Of a stretch of DNA of 64,000 bases, positions 1-10,176 are shown piece after piece (position 1 is the stretch's first letter; each line of letters begins with the position of its first letter). Source of the stretch: Leptospira bourretii (lineage in GTDB: Bacteria; Spirochaetota; Leptospiria; Leptospirales; Leptospiraceae). The stretch spans positions 186,001 to 250,000 of the forward strand of contig NZ_RQFW01000012.1 of assembly GCF_004770145.1 (NCBI RefSeq). The letters are read 5' to 3'. The notes beneath the pieces are model-generated. The model saw only the letters and a list, made by a program, of their open reading frames with translations. It was not told where the DNA came from and made no database searches. The position numbers were made by a program, and so were the translations under genes.

Positions 1-2265
1 TTTGTTACAAATGGACCCGATCATTGGAGAAACTTTAACAAAATCATTACCTCCATCGATTTTATCAAAAATCCAAGGTATGCGGAAGAAATTCTTGGAA
101 CCAAATGGGACATCGTGGTATTTGATGAGGCACATAGGCTTCGTCGCGATTATTCGAAAATCACTCGTGGGTATTTGTTTGCCGAAAAAATTGCTAGAAA
201 AACCGAATGCCTTCTCCTTCTCACGGCAACACCATTTCGAGGAAAACTAGAAGAACTTTTTTATCTCCTGCACTTAGTTGATCCGAATATCCTTGGGCCG
301 TATCATACATTCGTAAATGATTATGTGGTGGGTCAAAAAGGTGACTTAAAGGAAAAAATCTCCAAAGTATTACTTCGTCGTCGGAAAGTAGAAGTTGGTG
401 GATTTACAAAACGTTTTGCAAAGACAGTTCGGATCGATTTATCTCCCATTGAACGTGCGTTTTATGATGAAACCACAGATTATGTAAAAAGAGAATACAA
501 TATGGCAATGGGGACGAAAAACCGTGCCATTGGTTTTGTAATGGTTGTTTTCCAAAAACTTTTGGATTCTTCCGTCATTGCCCTTCTTTCTGCCTTACAA
601 AAAAGAAAGTTTATGTTGGAATCCAAATTCCATTACATGAAAGAACATGAAACCACTCTGGATGATTGGGATTTAGATGAAACAGAAGGTGTCGAAGACT
701 TCATCACCGAATTAGAAGATGAAGAAATGTCTAGTTTCCAAAGGATCAAACGAGAGCTATTCACTCTGAACCGCCTCATCCATTTGGGAAAACAAATCAA
801 AGAAGATAAAAAAACTCAAAAACTAAAAGAAACTCTCTATCGTTTAAAGAAAGAAGGTCATAAAAAATTTATCATCTTCACACAATTCAGAACCACACAA
901 GACCATTTACAATCAGTTTTAGAACCAGACTTCAAGGTTTCTCCATTCCACGGCTCTTTGAGTATGGATGAAAAAGAAGTCGCTATCCAAAAATTCAAAG
1001 AAGACTATGAGATCTTAATTTGTACAGAAGCTGGTGGCGAAGGTCGTAACCTACAATTTGCTAACATACTTTTTAACTATGACTTACCATGGAGTCCACT
1101 CAAGATCGAACAACGTATCGGAAGGATCCATCGATTTGGACAAAAAGATAATGTTTATATCTTTAACTTTGCTTCCAAAGATACAGTAGCGGAAAGAATT
1201 TTAGAAGTACTCACAAATAAAATCCGGCTGTTTGAAGAATCCATTGGTGCTTCTGATGATTTACTCGGAACTATCGAAGAGGAACTTGATTTCAACTCAA
1301 GTCTTATGAAATTCGTAACCGGAACAAAAACCAAAGAAGAATTAGAAACTGAATTTGACCTTCGCATCCAAGTCGCCCAAAAAGGATTTGAAAAACTCAA
1401 CGCCCTTGTGACTCCAAAAGTTTTAGATTTTAATTTAAAAGATTATTACGACCATACATTAGAAGAAAGAGAATGGAATAACAGCCATCTCGAAGAAGTA
1501 GTCGCCCAAGGTTCAAAATTTTTCCAATCTCACCTACCAGGAACTCTGACTTCCGTTGGGAAAGGATCCTATGAATACAAAAACACCGAAGGAAAAATCA
1601 AAAAAGCTACTTTTGATTCCGATTTAGCACTTACCAATGATTCTCTCGAATTTATGGCCTTTGGTCATCCCTTTGTCGAAAAAGTAACGGAATTACTCAC
1701 ACAAAGTGACGTTGGGCGTAAAAAGAAATACCTACTCTCCAGTGCCTTAGGTCAAAAAATTCTTTTTGTTTTCCAAGTTGAATTTGATTTTTCACTAAAA
1801 CGAAAAGATCTCTTTTTCGTTGAATTTGATTTAAAGAAAAAAAGAACTTCAGTACTTACGGAAAAACCAACGGAATGGGCAGAAGCCAAAACATATGTCC
1901 CTGAAAAAGAATTACCACTTTCAAAACTAGAAGAAGCATTTATTCATTGTTATCCGGTTGTAGAAACGGAAGCCGAAACTAAAAAAGAAATTCTAAGAAA
2001 GGAAACCTTGTCAATTTTTCAAAAAGAAGAATACAAAGTAGAACTTTCTCACCAAAAAACCATCCGTCAGTTAGAAGAAAAATTGATGCGCCAAGAAGCA
2101 GCTTATAAATGGGACAATCGTCCTGAAAAAAAAGCAGTCCTTCATAAAACAATGAAAGAAATCCAACGAGCAAAAGACGAATACACAGTAGAAATTCGAA
2201 AAATCAAAAATGGTGCAAAAATTTTCCATAAAATTCGACTTTTCCAAACTTACATAAGCATTTAA
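1..2265 (+). CDS. SNF2/RapA-type DEAH helicase, 5' end outside the window
   Basis: The frame is open to the left edge, so the N-terminal lobe with Walker A is missing and 754 residues remain. Visible motifs are the DEAH box (VVFDEAHRL near position 115), motif III (LLTATPF), motif IV (FIIFTQFR) and motifs V/VI ([10 protein letters not shown], then [12 protein letters not shown]). The last two are typical of SNF2/RapA-like superfamily 2 ATPases. The C-terminal third is charged and helical with no domain I recognise. Family knowledge suggests ATP-dependent remodelling of DNA- or RNA-polymerase-bound complexes; a defence helicase is also possible. The gene to the right is an unrelated transporter, so context does not help. 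Confidence 0.85.
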   Translation, partial: FVTNGPDHWRNFNKIITSIDFIKNPRYAEEILGTKWDIVVFDEAHRLRRDYSKITRGYLFAEKIARKTECLLLLTATPFRGKLEELFYLLHLVDPNILGPYHTFVNDYVVGQKGDLKEKISKVLLRRRKVEVGGFTKRFAKTVRIDLSPIERAFYDETTDYVKREYNMAMGTKNRAIGFVMVVFQKLLDSSVIALLSALQKRKFMLESKFHYMKEHETTLDDWDLDETEGVEDFITELEDEEMSSFQRIKRELFTLNRLIHLGKQIKEDKKTQKLKETLYRLKKEGHKKFIIFTQFRTTQDHLQSVLEPDFKVSPFHGSLSMDEKEVAIQKFKEDYEILICTEAGGEGRNLQFANILFNYDLPWSPLKIEQRIGRIHRFGQKDNVYIFNFASKDTVAERILEVLTNKIRLFEESIGASDDLLGTIEEELDFNSSLMKFVTGTKTKEELETEFDLRIQVAQKGFEKLNALVTPKVLDFNLKDYYDHTLEEREWNNSHLEEVVAQGSKFFQSHLPGTLTSVGKGSYEYKNTEGKIKKATFDSDLALTNDSLEFMAFGHPFVEKVTELLTQSDVGRKKKYLLSSALGQKILFVFQVEFDFSLKRKDLFFVEFDLKKKRTSVLTEKPTEWAEAKTYVPEKELPLSKLEEAFIHCYPVVETEAETKKEILRKETLSIFQKEEYKVELSHQKTIRQLEEKLMRQEAAYKWDNRPEKKAVLHKTMKEIQRAKDEYTVEIRKIKNGAKIFHKIRLFQTYISI

Positions 2266-2298
2266 TTTCATTTACATAGAATTTCCAAAGGATAGAAT

Positions 2299-3570
2299 TT
2301 GGGAATGTCATTTCCCAAAATTCCTTTTTGGATCCAGATTCTCGTCTCTTTAATGTTAGGTTTATTTTTCGGTATCATTTTGAATCCGGATTCTGGGTTT
2401 GTATCTGCCCTTAGTTTAAAACCTTACCTACCATGGATGAAACTACCTGGAGATATTTTTTTAAACCTATTACAAATGATTATGATTCCACTAGTAATTG
2501 TTTCAATTGCGCTTGGAGTCTCTAGTTTAAGAAACCTAAAAGATCTTTGGAATTTAGGAAGTAAAACCTTATTATACTTTATTTTTACAACTGTAGTGTC
2601 TGTAAGCATTGGAATTTCCCTCACCCTCATCATCAAACCAGGAAATCACATCCAGAACCAAACAATATCTTCAAACCAAAGTAGTCCTCCTACAAATTTG
2701 GATACAAAACAAGAATCCATACCGGAGATCATTGCCAATATCGTACCAAAAAATTTAGTAAACGTTTGGTCAAAACAACAAATGTTATCTGTCGTTTTTT
2801 TCGGAATGATATTAGGAATTTTTTTTCTGACTTCCCGTGACTCTGGAGCTGCCTTAAAAGCATTTTGTCATTCTCTTGAAAGTTTTTGTCTTTGGGTGGT
2901 TAAGGTGACAATGAACTTAGCCCCCTTAGCAGTTTTGGGACTTATGAGTTATGCCATGGTCCAAATTGGTTTTTCACTTGTGACAGGCTTAGTTTCTTAT
3001 ATAGGAACCGTTCTCATAGGTCTTCTTTGTGTTTTATTTTTTTATGGGATCTTGGTGTTTCTTTTTACGAGGAAAAATCCCTTACGTTTTCTGAACCAAG
3101 TTCGTGAAATCCCCTTACTTGGTTTTTCTACTTCTAGTTCCAGCTCCGTCCTTCCTTATTCCTTAAAGGTGGCAAAAGAAAAATTAAAATTAAAGGAAAC
3201 AGTCGCTGACTTTGTTCTACCCCTTGGTGCTACAATTAATATGGATGGTACTGCTTTGTACCAAGCCGTAGCCACAGTATTCCTCAGCCAAGTATATCAA
3301 GTTGATTTGACTGCTTTAGACTTATTTTTGTTAGTTGGTACTGTAACAGCTGCCTCAATTGGAACGGCCGCTACCCCAGGAGTAGGCCTTGTGATCCTCG
3401 CATCCATCCTTTATACCTTTCAAATCCCGATCGAAGGGATCACTATTCTTTTTGGAGTTGACCGGTTTTTAGATATGTGTAGAACTTCAGTAAATCTGAC
3501 CGGCGATCTATCTTGCGCATTTATCATGGACCATATCTGGAAGGAAACAAAACCAAATGAAAAAACTTAA
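2299..3570 (+). CDS. Dicarboxylate/amino acid:cation symporter (DAACS family)
   Basis: Membrane protein of about 423 residues with roughly eight hydrophobic segments. It has the family hallmarks: the serine-rich reentrant loop (STSSSSSVLP), the LPLGATINMDGTA motif and a second reentrant loop with a GTAATPGVG stretch. These proteins (GltP, DctA and relatives) take up glutamate, aspartate or C4-dicarboxylates with Na+ or H+; the substrate cannot be read from sequence. The start is TTG at 2299, six bases after AAGGA; an ATG at 2305 is the alternative. The 3' end overlaps the next gene by 14 bases, suggesting co-transcription. Confidence 0.9.
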   Translation: MGMSFPKIPFWIQILVSLMLGLFFGIILNPDSGFVSALSLKPYLPWMKLPGDIFLNLLQMIMIPLVIVSIALGVSSLRNLKDLWNLGSKTLLYFIFTTVVSVSIGISLTLIIKPGNHIQNQTISSNQSSPPTNLDTKQESIPEIIANIVPKNLVNVWSKQQMLSVVFFGMILGIFFLTSRDSGAALKAFCHSLESFCLWVVKVTMNLAPLAVLGLMSYAMVQIGFSLVTGLVSYIGTVLIGLLCVLFFYGILVFLFTRKNPLRFLNQVREIPLLGFSTSSSSSVLPYSLKVAKEKLKLKETVADFVLPLGATINMDGTALYQAVATVFLSQVYQVDLTALDLFLLVGTVTAASIGTAATPGVGLVILASILYTFQIPIEGITILFGVDRFLDMCRTSVNLTGDLSCAFIMDHIWKETKPNEKT

Positions 3571-4408
3571 ATACACACTTTTGTTAGGAATGTCCGCATT
3601 CCTCATTCATTGTGATACAAAAAAGGATTATCTTGATAGTGTTGGATCTAATATACTTTGTACGTCATTTGCATTTTGTAAAGGCGAAGCGCCTGCCAAA
3701 ACTGGTATCATTGGTGATAGTTGGACTGACATTCTACTTGGATTTCCATTTGTAGAGACATTAAGGCCACAATTGGAAAATCGATTTCAGTATAAATTTG
3801 TGGGTGCTACCCTCGGAGGACGAACCTTACAACATGTAGTCAGCCAAGGACTTCAATTTCAAGTTATCGATCAAGGTGGAGCTGACATGAAGGTTATCAT
3901 TCTATCATTAGGAGGAAATGATATCCAGGCGAACCTCTCTGAATATATCGGAAAGATAGATAGTGTACAAGCGCAACGTTTGGCCACGTTAAAAGCAAAC
4001 CTTAAACATTTGATCGTTACAGGAAATGCTTATAAAATTGCACGCTTTGGAGGTGCACCACTAAAATGGATCATCCATGGTTATGACTATCCAAATCCTT
4101 ATATGTCAGCAGTAATTCCTGGATCCGATGAAGGGTGTAAATCTAAATTCGACAAAGTTGGTCTAATTGTCCCTGATGCGGCAGTATTTACAGCTGCTCA
4201 AGTAGACGGATATAACAATCTGCTTGCTGAGATCACACGAGAAGAACCATCTTTGATTTATGTCGACTTACGAAGCACATTAGGTGGGAGGCCAAACTCT
4301 CGCGCCGAATTCATGCTAGATTGCATCCACGCAAATAACATAGGTTTCACGATGTTAGCAGATAAATTAGCAAGAGCTATTTATCCGATTACAAATGTAG
4401 GATTTTAA
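3557..4408 (+). CDS. SGNH/GDSL-type hydrolase, probable lipoprotein
   Basis: A 283-residue protein with a short signal peptide ending at Cys19 (FLIHC), a loose lipobox acceptable in spirochaetes. GDSW with putative nucleophile Ser55 matches block I of the SGNH family. A later LGGND gives block III Asn, and Asp255-x2-His258 near the C terminus supplies the remaining catalytic pair. Family members are esterases, lipases or carbohydrate deacetylases; the substrate is unknown. It overlaps the symporter gene by 14 bases and is followed two bases later by an exported protein, so it probably belongs to an operon of surface proteins. Confidence 0.8.
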   Translation: MKKLKYTLLLGMSAFLIHCDTKKDYLDSVGSNILCTSFAFCKGEAPAKTGIIGDSWTDILLGFPFVETLRPQLENRFQYKFVGATLGGRTLQHVVSQGLQFQVIDQGGADMKVIILSLGGNDIQANLSEYIGKIDSVQAQRLATLKANLKHLIVTGNAYKIARFGGAPLKWIIHGYDYPNPYMSAVIPGSDEGCKSKFDKVGLIVPDAAVFTAAQVDGYNNLLAEITREEPSLIYVDLRSTLGGRPNSRAEFMLDCIHANNIGFTMLADKLARAIYPITNVGF

Positions 4409-4410
4409 TA

Positions 4411-5226
4411 ATGAAGAATACAATTATACTAATATTTTTTTTTCTGACTTTAGTTCCATCTCTCTTTTCGCAGCCTTCAAGCGCTGGATTTGCACATCCA
4501 CTCCAAATTGAACCGATAGCTGTTTACACAAAAATTAGAGGGAATATCGGTTATTGGGACAAAGACTTCAATCAAGTTAAAGAAATTAACAAAGAAATAA
4601 ATGTCGAAGGAGAATACAAATTTACTGAAACCTTCTCCGTTATCTCTTCAATTGGCCGGAATCAATATTCTCAAACGGATACTGCAAAGGAAATCACATG
4701 GGATCGTTGGAATGCTGGAATCAAATATGGCAAAATTTTTGAAAACGGTTCTTCTCAATTTTTAATTGGGGCCGGATTGCGACTTTATGATAAAAAAAGA
4801 AATGCTGAGTTTAGAGAACGAGAAAATCCTGATTTTTATTTAATCCGACCAAACTTTGGACTGGGTTATAAATACGGTATCTTTCAAATAATGTCGGAGT
4901 TTCGTTTTCAAACTGAAACGAACAGACATGGGAAAGAATCACAATTTGAAGAATTCAAACGATATTACCAAGTTGGAATTGCTCCATCTTTTGCGATTGC
5001 AGACTCTGTTCGAATTTTTACAGAACTTGAATATAGAGAACCTTTGGATAAAATCGCTGATAAAAACCTAAGATACTTTAATCTTTATCCAGGGGTATCA
5101 ATGAATACAGAAAGTTTTGGAACTTTTAGTTTTTCGGTTTTATTGGGTGTTCTTCCAAAAGCAGACAACGCAATGGATCGGGGAATTCGCTTTTCCTATT
5201 TCTACTTCTTCGATACAAGTCAGTAG
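4411..5226 (+). CDS. Exported protein, probable outer-membrane beta-barrel
   Basis: A 271-residue protein with a clear signal peptide (hydrophobic residues 4-18, probable cleavage after LFSQ). The mature part consists of alternating polar and aromatic/hydrophobic strands with many Tyr, Phe and Asn residues, such as the stretches around RLYDKKRNAEF and FRFQTETNRHG. That pattern fits an 8-12-stranded outer-membrane barrel. I do not recognise a named family. The gene starts three bases after the SGNH hydrolase stop, so the two are probably translated from one message. Confidence 0.65.
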   Translation: MKNTIILIFFFLTLVPSLFSQPSSAGFAHPLQIEPIAVYTKIRGNIGYWDKDFNQVKEINKEINVEGEYKFTETFSVISSIGRNQYSQTDTAKEITWDRWNAGIKYGKIFENGSSQFLIGAGLRLYDKKRNAEFRERENPDFYLIRPNFGLGYKYGIFQIMSEFRFQTETNRHGKESQFEEFKRYYQVGIAPSFAIADSVRIFTELEYREPLDKIADKNLRYFNLYPGVSMNTESFGTFSFSVLLGVLPKADNAMDRGIRFSYFYFFDTSQ

Positions 5227-5227
5227 T

Positions 5228-5545
5228 ATGAAACGTTTTTTGTTTTTCCCATTGGTTTTCCTCATACTGCAATGTTTGAGTATTCAAATTGGAAATCCTT
5301 CGATGACTTTGTTCAAAAACAAAGGCCAAGAAGGATGGTATTCCACGGGAAAAGTACCATCACCAACCGATACATTTGTTGAATCCTGTACAACAAATTA
5401 CTTCGGTTTGGTGAGCATTGGAAATGCAAGTTTGGATTATGTACCTCGCCAATCTCGCCCAAAAGAAATCCATAGTTTAGATCATTATTACAAAAATCAG
5501 TATTTCTTTTTCCAAGAACTTTGTTTGCACATCGTAGGCCGATGA
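5228..5545 (+). CDS. TRL-like small lipoprotein, first of a pair
   Basis: A 105-residue protein. I take the ATG at 5228 because it opens a lipoprotein signal peptide (MKRFLFFPLVFLILQC, Cys16). The mature part has the layout of the TRL-like family: a G-rich start, a Cys followed by FGLVSIGNAS, then a basic stretch and an aromatic C-terminal half. It is similar in plan to the protein at 5723-6106 (LGLLALGDAS), so the two look like divergent paralogues. The stop overlaps the next ATG as ATGA at 5542. Function unknown. Confidence 0.65.
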   Translation: MKRFLFFPLVFLILQCLSIQIGNPSMTLFKNKGQEGWYSTGKVPSPTDTFVESCTTNYFGLVSIGNASLDYVPRQSRPKEIHSLDHYYKNQYFFFQELCLHIVGR

Positions 5546-5787
5546 AACAGAATATTGACTCACTCAATGAATTCGCCAAAAAAATAAAAAGCGGATTAAT
5601 CTACGAAGAAATAGAAACCAAATTAAAAGAATTCCATTCCAAAAAAAGCAATACTTCCAATAAATCATTGGATGCCCTTACAGACAAGATTCGAAAGAAA
5701 GAAGAACAAATTGAAAAACTATATGACGATATCATCCTCTTACAAAACAAACTCTCCAAAATTCTGGACCAAGAACTTAAAAAATAA
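5542..5787 (+). CDS. Small coiled-coil protein
   Basis: An 81-residue, highly charged protein from the ATG at 5542, which overlaps the upstream TGA as ATGA. Residues from about 40 to the end form heptad-like repeats rich in Lys, Glu, Ile and Leu, so a coiled coil is likely. There is no signal peptide and no cysteine. It lies between two TRL-like lipoprotein genes and overlaps the second by up to 65 bases. Function unknown; a cytoplasmic adaptor is only a guess. Confidence 0.55.
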   Translation: MKQNIDSLNEFAKKIKSGLIYEEIETKLKEFHSKKSNTSNKSLDALTDKIRKKEEQIEKLYDDIILLQNKLSKILDQELKK

Positions 5788-6106
5788 AACCATCGGACAA
5801 AGGACCTTTGTTCTGATCCTCATCCTATGCTCTTTTTTTTCACTCACCTGTGCTAGTTCAGGATTTGGAACCCAAGGTCTCTTATATGAAAACCAAAGGA
5901 TCGGGATGATGGAGACTGGCCTCTCCGGAACAAAAGAAGGAATCGCTTGTGCCAAGTCCTATCTTGGACTTCTGGCTCTCGGAGATGCCTCTGTGGAGGC
6001 GTCCCAAAAGAACGGAAATATTAGAGAAATTACGTCTATTGAACTGGAAACTTATAATTTCTTGGGGATTTACGCAAAACTCTGCGCAATTACCAGAGGA
6101 AATTAG
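5723..6106 (+). CDS. TRL-like small lipoprotein, second of a pair
   Basis: About 127 residues from the ATG at 5723, the last Met before the hydrophobic signal segment (FVLILILCSFFSLTC). The cytoplasmic n-region is long for a lipoprotein, so the start is uncertain. The mature domain matches the TRL-like family: a Cys-Ala-lysine stretch, LGLLALGDASVEAS, a Gly-Asn-Ile turn and ITSIELE. Such proteins occur as small lipoproteins in several Gram-negative groups and have no known activity. It forms a pair with 5228-5545 and overlaps the coiled-coil gene by 65 bases. Confidence 0.65.
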   Translation: MTISSSYKTNSPKFWTKNLKNKTIGQRTFVLILILCSFFSLTCASSGFGTQGLLYENQRIGMMETGLSGTKEGIACAKSYLGLLALGDASVEASQKNGNIREITSIELETYNFLGIYAKLCAITRGN

Positions 6107-6127
6107 TCGAAACTAAAACTAGAACCT

Positions 6128-6550
6128 ATGTCCACTTGGAAGAAAATTCATATCCTAATTCTCGTTTTATTTTCTTCCCTGGCCTGTCTGCCAAAGCCAA
6201 AACCATCTCTTTTGGGTGTGTTGGTATTACCATTGGTCACACAGACCTCAGCCAATTTTACAATAGAATCTACCATTCCAGCCGATGGAGCTACAGGCGT
6301 TTCCTTAACTCCAACAATCACCATTGTGATGACCCAAGCCGTTGAGTCCACCTCACTCAATACCAATATCAGTTGTACCCCGTCTTGTCCGAGTCTTAGT
6401 GGGGGAGCATCCAACAGAACCATTACCCTTAACCCGGCAAGTGCTCTAATCACGGGAACAACTTATACCATCACTCTAAATCAAAACATCCAATCCATTT
6501 TTGGACTAACTCTCGGCACAAACACAAGTTTTAGTTTTACCACCCTATAA
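6128..6550 (+). CDS. Lipoprotein with one bacterial Ig-like (Big_5) domain
   Basis: A 140-residue protein with a lipoprotein signal (FSSLAC, Cys20). The mature part is one Ig-like domain of the Big_5 type, recognised by the start STIPADGATGVSLTPTITI, a central Thr/Asn-rich strand and the ending TNTSFSFTTL. Big_5 domains in spirochaetes usually occur in multi-domain surface proteins; here a single copy sits on a lipid anchor. It ends 4 bases before a hairpin that can act as a terminator. A structural or adhesin-like role is possible but unproven. Confidence 0.75.
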   Translation: MSTWKKIHILILVLFSSLACLPKPKPSLLGVLVLPLVTQTSANFTIESTIPADGATGVSLTPTITIVMTQAVESTSLNTNISCTPSCPSLSGGASNRTITLNPASALITGTTYTITLNQNIQSIFGLTLGTNTSFSFTTL

Positions 6551-6554
6551 AAAA

Positions 6555-6575
6555 AGCCGACGAATCTCGCCGGCT
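6555..6575. terminator. Hairpin between convergent genes
   Basis: AGCCG-A-CGA, a three-base loop, then TCG-C-CGGCT, forming an 8-bp stem with one mismatch. It is preceded by an A run that reads as a T run on the minus strand. It best fits a terminator for minus-strand transcription arriving from hppA, and may also stop plus-strand transcription. Confidence 0.55.
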
Positions 6576-6584
6576 CTTCCAAAG

Positions 6585-6643
6585 ATCCAATCACTTTTTC
6601 AGAGATTGGATGATCTAAAAAACGGACCTTCTGATTTAGAAGG
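6585..6643. terminator. Two further hairpins downstream of hppA
   Basis: ATCCAATC at 6585-6592 pairs with GATTGGAT at 6604-6611 (8 bp, 11-base loop). CCTTCT at 6627-6632 pairs with AGAAGG at 6638-6643 (6 bp, 5-base loop). With the hairpin at 6555 they make three consecutive stem-loops in the 130-base gap between convergent genes. They probably form a 3'-end or termination region. Confidence 0.4.
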
Positions 6644-6680
6644 ACAAAATCCTTTTGATCGTATTCATTATAGAAATTTC

Positions 6681-8828
6681 TTATTTAAAGAAATTTAATA
6701 CGATTCCACCTTTTGTTACAAAAAACTCAGCAAACACAAGTGATGTGATCGCCATAAGTTTGATCAGAATGTTGATCGCGGGGCCAGAAGTATCTTTGAA
6801 CGGATCTCCTACTGTATCACCCACAACCGCAGCTTTGTGTTTTTCAGAACCTTTTCCACCGGCAGTTTTTTCGATGTATTTTTTAGCGTTGTCCCAGGCT
6901 CCACCGGAGTTAGCAGAAGAAATTGCAAGAACCACACCAGAAACAAGTGCTCCCGCAAGTAGACCAGCAAGTGACTTCACACCAAACAAATACCCAACGA
7001 CAATCGGGCTAAGAAGAACAAGAAGACCTGGAGGGATCATTTCTCGAAGAGCAGCAGAAGTAGAAATGTCTACACACTTAGCATACTCTGGTTTTGCAGT
7101 TCCTTCCATAAGACCAGGAATCTCTTTGAATTGGCGACGAACTTCTTTTACCATATCAAGAGCAGCCTTTCCTACCGACTTCATAGTCATTGCAGAAAAG
7201 ATAAATGGAAGCATGGCACCAAAGAGAAGACCACCAAAAACGAGTGGATCAAGAAGTTCGATTGAAGTAAGATCAATCGCACCTTCACCCATTTCTTTGG
7301 AAGCATTTTGTGTTCTAGTGATAAAGGCTGCAAATAGAGCAAGCGATGTTAAAGCTGCAGATCCAATAGCAAATCCTTTTCCTACTGCCGCAGTTGTGTT
7401 TCCCGCTGCATCCAAAGTGTCTGTTCTATCACGAACTTCTTTTCCGAGTTCCGCCATCTCAGCAATTCCACCCGCGTTATCAGAAACAGGGCCGTAAGCA
7501 TCAATCGTCAGACCAATCGCAATGGTAGAAATCATACCAATAGCAGCGATGGCAATTCCATACATACCCGCAAGGATATTGGAAACTACAATCACTATCA
7601 CAAGTAAAATCACAGGAACCACAGTGGATTTGTATCCAAGTGCCAAACCATAAATGATGTTTGTGGCAGCGCCAGTTTCACAAGCGTCTGCGACTTCACG
7701 CACTGGTTTGTAAGAATGAGAAGTGTAAATCTCTGTGATCCAACCAATGAACATACCAGCAAACAAACCTAATGCGACTGATGTAAATACATTCCACTTA
7801 GTGATGGTTTTGTCTCCAATTTGGAAACTATCGATCATAAAGATATCAGTGACAAAGTAAAGTGCAATGGCTACGATGAATGTAGAAATCCAAAGTTGGA
7901 GTTTGAGAGCTTTTTCTACGTTTCCACCTTCTTTCACTCGAGCAAAGAAAGTAGTTACAAGAGAAGCTGGGATTCCAATGGCAGAAATTAAAAGTGGATA
8001 AAGCAGAGCAGAGTTATTGTCAGCAAGAGCTGATGCTGTGGCACCAATCACAAGAGCCGCACAAGTTGCTTCTGCTGCCGAACCAAAAAGGTCAGCACCC
8101 ATACCAGCGATATCACCCACGTTGTCTCCTACGTTATCAGCAATGGTTGCAGGGTTACGAGGATCATCTTCTGGAATTCCTTTTTCTACCTTACCTACAA
8201 GGTCAGCACCAACGTCAGCGGCTTTTGTATAAATACCACCACCCACACGACCAAAGAGTGCTACGGAAGATCCACCAAGACCAAAGCCAGCAAGTGATTC
8301 CATAAGGATGTGTTTGGCAACACCTACGTTTGTTCCTGTGAAAAGAAGGAAAAGTCCGATCATACCAAGGACAGCAAGACCAATGAGACCAAAACCCATA
8401 ACGGCTCCAGAGTCATAAGCCACTCGGAAGGCACGAGATAGAGAAGTTTTTGCGGCTTCTGCAGTACGAACGTTACCAGCAGTCGCAATTTTCATTCCAA
8501 TAAAACCAGAAAGGCAAGAAATGAGGGCACCGGAAACAAAAGCAACGGCAGTATAAATTCCTTCGTTGAATTCAGTTTTTGGGTTATCCAAAAGTAAATA
8601 GATGAGAACCGTCATGAAACTGATAAATAGCAAAATGACTCGGTATTCTCTGAGAAGGAAGGCCATAGCCCCTTCTGCGATTGCTGCGGAGATTTCTTTC
8701 AATTTAGCGGTTTCTTTTTCGCTACCGCCGCCTGCGCCCACTTGGATGCGAACCACCCGAGCCGCGTAGAATATCGCCGTGGCAATGGAAACTAGTGCCA
8801 TGACGATGATGATTAACTCTACATTCAT
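6681..8828 (-). CDS. hppA: Membrane-bound proton/sodium-pumping pyrophosphatase
   Basis: A 715-residue integral membrane protein, the normal length for the family, with about 16 hydrophobic segments. The catalytic cytoplasmic motif is present ([20 protein letters not shown]), with the second acidic motif [12 protein letters not shown] and the C-terminal [16 protein letters not shown]. It couples pyrophosphate hydrolysis to cation export across the inner membrane. The motif [10 protein letters not shown] has Ala where K+-independent enzymes carry Lys, so by family rules it should be K+-dependent; whether it pumps H+ or Na+ cannot be decided by eye. A strong Shine-Dalgarno (AGAGGA) precedes the ATG at 8828. 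It stands alone, divergent from a TPR gene. Confidence 0.95.
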   Translation of the reverse strand: MNVELIIIVMALVSIATAIFYAARVVRIQVGAGGGSEKETAKLKEISAAIAEGAMAFLLREYRVILLFISFMTVLIYLLLDNPKTEFNEGIYTAVAFVSGALISCLSGFIGMKIATAGNVRTAEAAKTSLSRAFRVAYDSGAVMGFGLIGLAVLGMIGLFLLFTGTNVGVAKHILMESLAGFGLGGSSVALFGRVGGGIYTKAADVGADLVGKVEKGIPEDDPRNPATIADNVGDNVGDIAGMGADLFGSAAEATCAALVIGATASALADNNSALLYPLLISAIGIPASLVTTFFARVKEGGNVEKALKLQLWISTFIVAIALYFVTDIFMIDSFQIGDKTITKWNVFTSVALGLFAGMFIGWITEIYTSHSYKPVREVADACETGAATNIIYGLALGYKSTVVPVILLVIVIVVSNILAGMYGIAIAAIGMISTIAIGLTIDAYGPVSDNAGGIAEMAELGKEVRDRTDTLDAAGNTTAAVGKGFAIGSAALTSLALFAAFITRTQNASKEMGEGAIDLTSIELLDPLVFGGLLFGAMLPFIFSAMTMKSVGKAALDMVKEVRRQFKEIPGLMEGTAKPEYAKCVDISTSAALREMIPPGLLVLLSPIVVGYLFGVKSLAGLLAGALVSGVVLAISSANSGGAWDNAKKYIEKTAGGKGSEKHKAAVVGDTVGDPFKDTSGPAINILIKLMAITSLVFAEFFVTKGGIVLNFFK

Positions 8829-8898
8829 GAGATCCTCTTTGAGATTGTTTATTTGAATTTCTAAGATTATTTAGAAGATGACCGATGAGAATCCATAG

Positions 8899-10068
8899 AT
8901 GATACTTCGGTCTAGGAGAATATGGCAATTTAGTGTTCTGGTAACAAGTCTATTTCTGGTTTCCAGGCCAAATTTAGCGCAGTCAGAGGTTCTGAACCCT
9001 GTTAAAGTTTTTTATGGATACGAAGATCTTTTGCGGATGGCAGAAGACAAAATTGTCCAAGAAACCCCTGCAAAAGCCTTCGATTTTCTTATCAAAGCCA
9101 AAGAATTAAATCCAGATCCGGACTTTCGGTACTATAATTTAGCAGCCCGCGCCCACATGAAACTTGGGCAAGTCTTCGATGGAATTCATGCCTATGAAGA
9201 ATCCATTAAAAAGAAAAAAGACCAACTCGATTTGATTTTGTATGTCGCTGATTTTTACGAAAAAGAAAGAAAACAAAAAGAGGCTTTGTTCTATACAAAA
9301 TTATATTTAGAACAAAAACCCAATGCAAAGTACAGATTGTATACAGCAGCAATTTTATCCAGACAACTTGGTTTGGAATCGGATTACGAATCCTATATGC
9401 AATTTTTAGAATCAGACAAAACCTTTGTTTCTGAAAAAGATGCCTTACAAGCGAGTCTTTTGAAAAATATCAAAAACAAAAAATGGAAAGAAGCAGATGA
9501 TTTGAGTTTGCGGTACTTGGTTTATTTTCCCCGGGAAGAGACAATGTATGAAACCTTAATCCTTGCCCGTAGAGGAAGAGAATCCGAACTTTTAGAACAA
9601 GCTTACCAATGGACAACTACCATTTTTTTGAATGAAACCAGATACTTCACTCGCTACGGAGTCTATCTCCAAGAAAAACAAAGATACCTAGAAGCCTTGT
9701 CTTTATTTCGAAGAGGATTTTACAATTTACTGAAATTTCATTCAGATTCGGATGCAGGAGAGATTTTATTTCTCATTCGTCAAAGTTATGCGAATCTTGG
9801 AAAAGATAGAGACACCCTTGCCATCGATTCTTTGGTTAAAGATTATAAAAACCAAAACAAACTCACGGCTACCGAACTCGAAAACCACCAAAACACGTAT
9901 CGTAAAAATAGAGAGTATTTGTTATTTTGTATCCATTGGTTTTCCAAACGTGATGGGGCAAAAGCAAACGAGTATCGTCAAAAATTAAAAGATAGAGATA
10001 TGGAATTTGAAGAAACAGAATTCCTGCGAGTGATGGGAGTTTTTTCCGCTCTCCCCCAGGATCTTTAA
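8899..10068 (+). CDS. Exported TPR-repeat protein
   Basis: A 389-residue protein with an N-terminal signal peptide (hydrophobic residues about 10-22, probable cleavage after LAQ). The rest is helical with tetratricopeptide-like units, clearest near residues 35-130 (AFDFLIKAKELNPDPDFRY, then AYEESIKKKKDQ). Repeats decay toward the C terminus. A periplasmic scaffold role is plausible but no specific partner is visible. It is transcribed away from hppA across a 70-base gap. Confidence 0.7.
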   Translation: MILRSRRIWQFSVLVTSLFLVSRPNLAQSEVLNPVKVFYGYEDLLRMAEDKIVQETPAKAFDFLIKAKELNPDPDFRYYNLAARAHMKLGQVFDGIHAYEESIKKKKDQLDLILYVADFYEKERKQKEALFYTKLYLEQKPNAKYRLYTAAILSRQLGLESDYESYMQFLESDKTFVSEKDALQASLLKNIKNKKWKEADDLSLRYLVYFPREETMYETLILARRGRESELLEQAYQWTTTIFLNETRYFTRYGVYLQEKQRYLEALSLFRRGFYNLLKFHSDSDAGEILFLIRQSYANLGKDRDTLAIDSLVKDYKNQNKLTATELENHQNTYRKNREYLLFCIHWFSKRDGAKANEYRQKLKDRDMEFEETEFLRVMGVFSALPQDL

Positions 10069-10176
10069 AAAAAATTTAGAAACAGCGTAAAATCGAAAAT
10101 GAAAATTAGGATTTCAGAATCATCCTCTTCCATCAGTTCTACCGAAGGAAGAAGAAGTAAGTTTACCACCAAGATC

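Noticed and set aside
6655..7497. Long plus-strand frame opposite hppA
   Set aside because: It is the antisense shadow of the hppA coding region; the pyrophosphatase motifs on the minus strand are complete.
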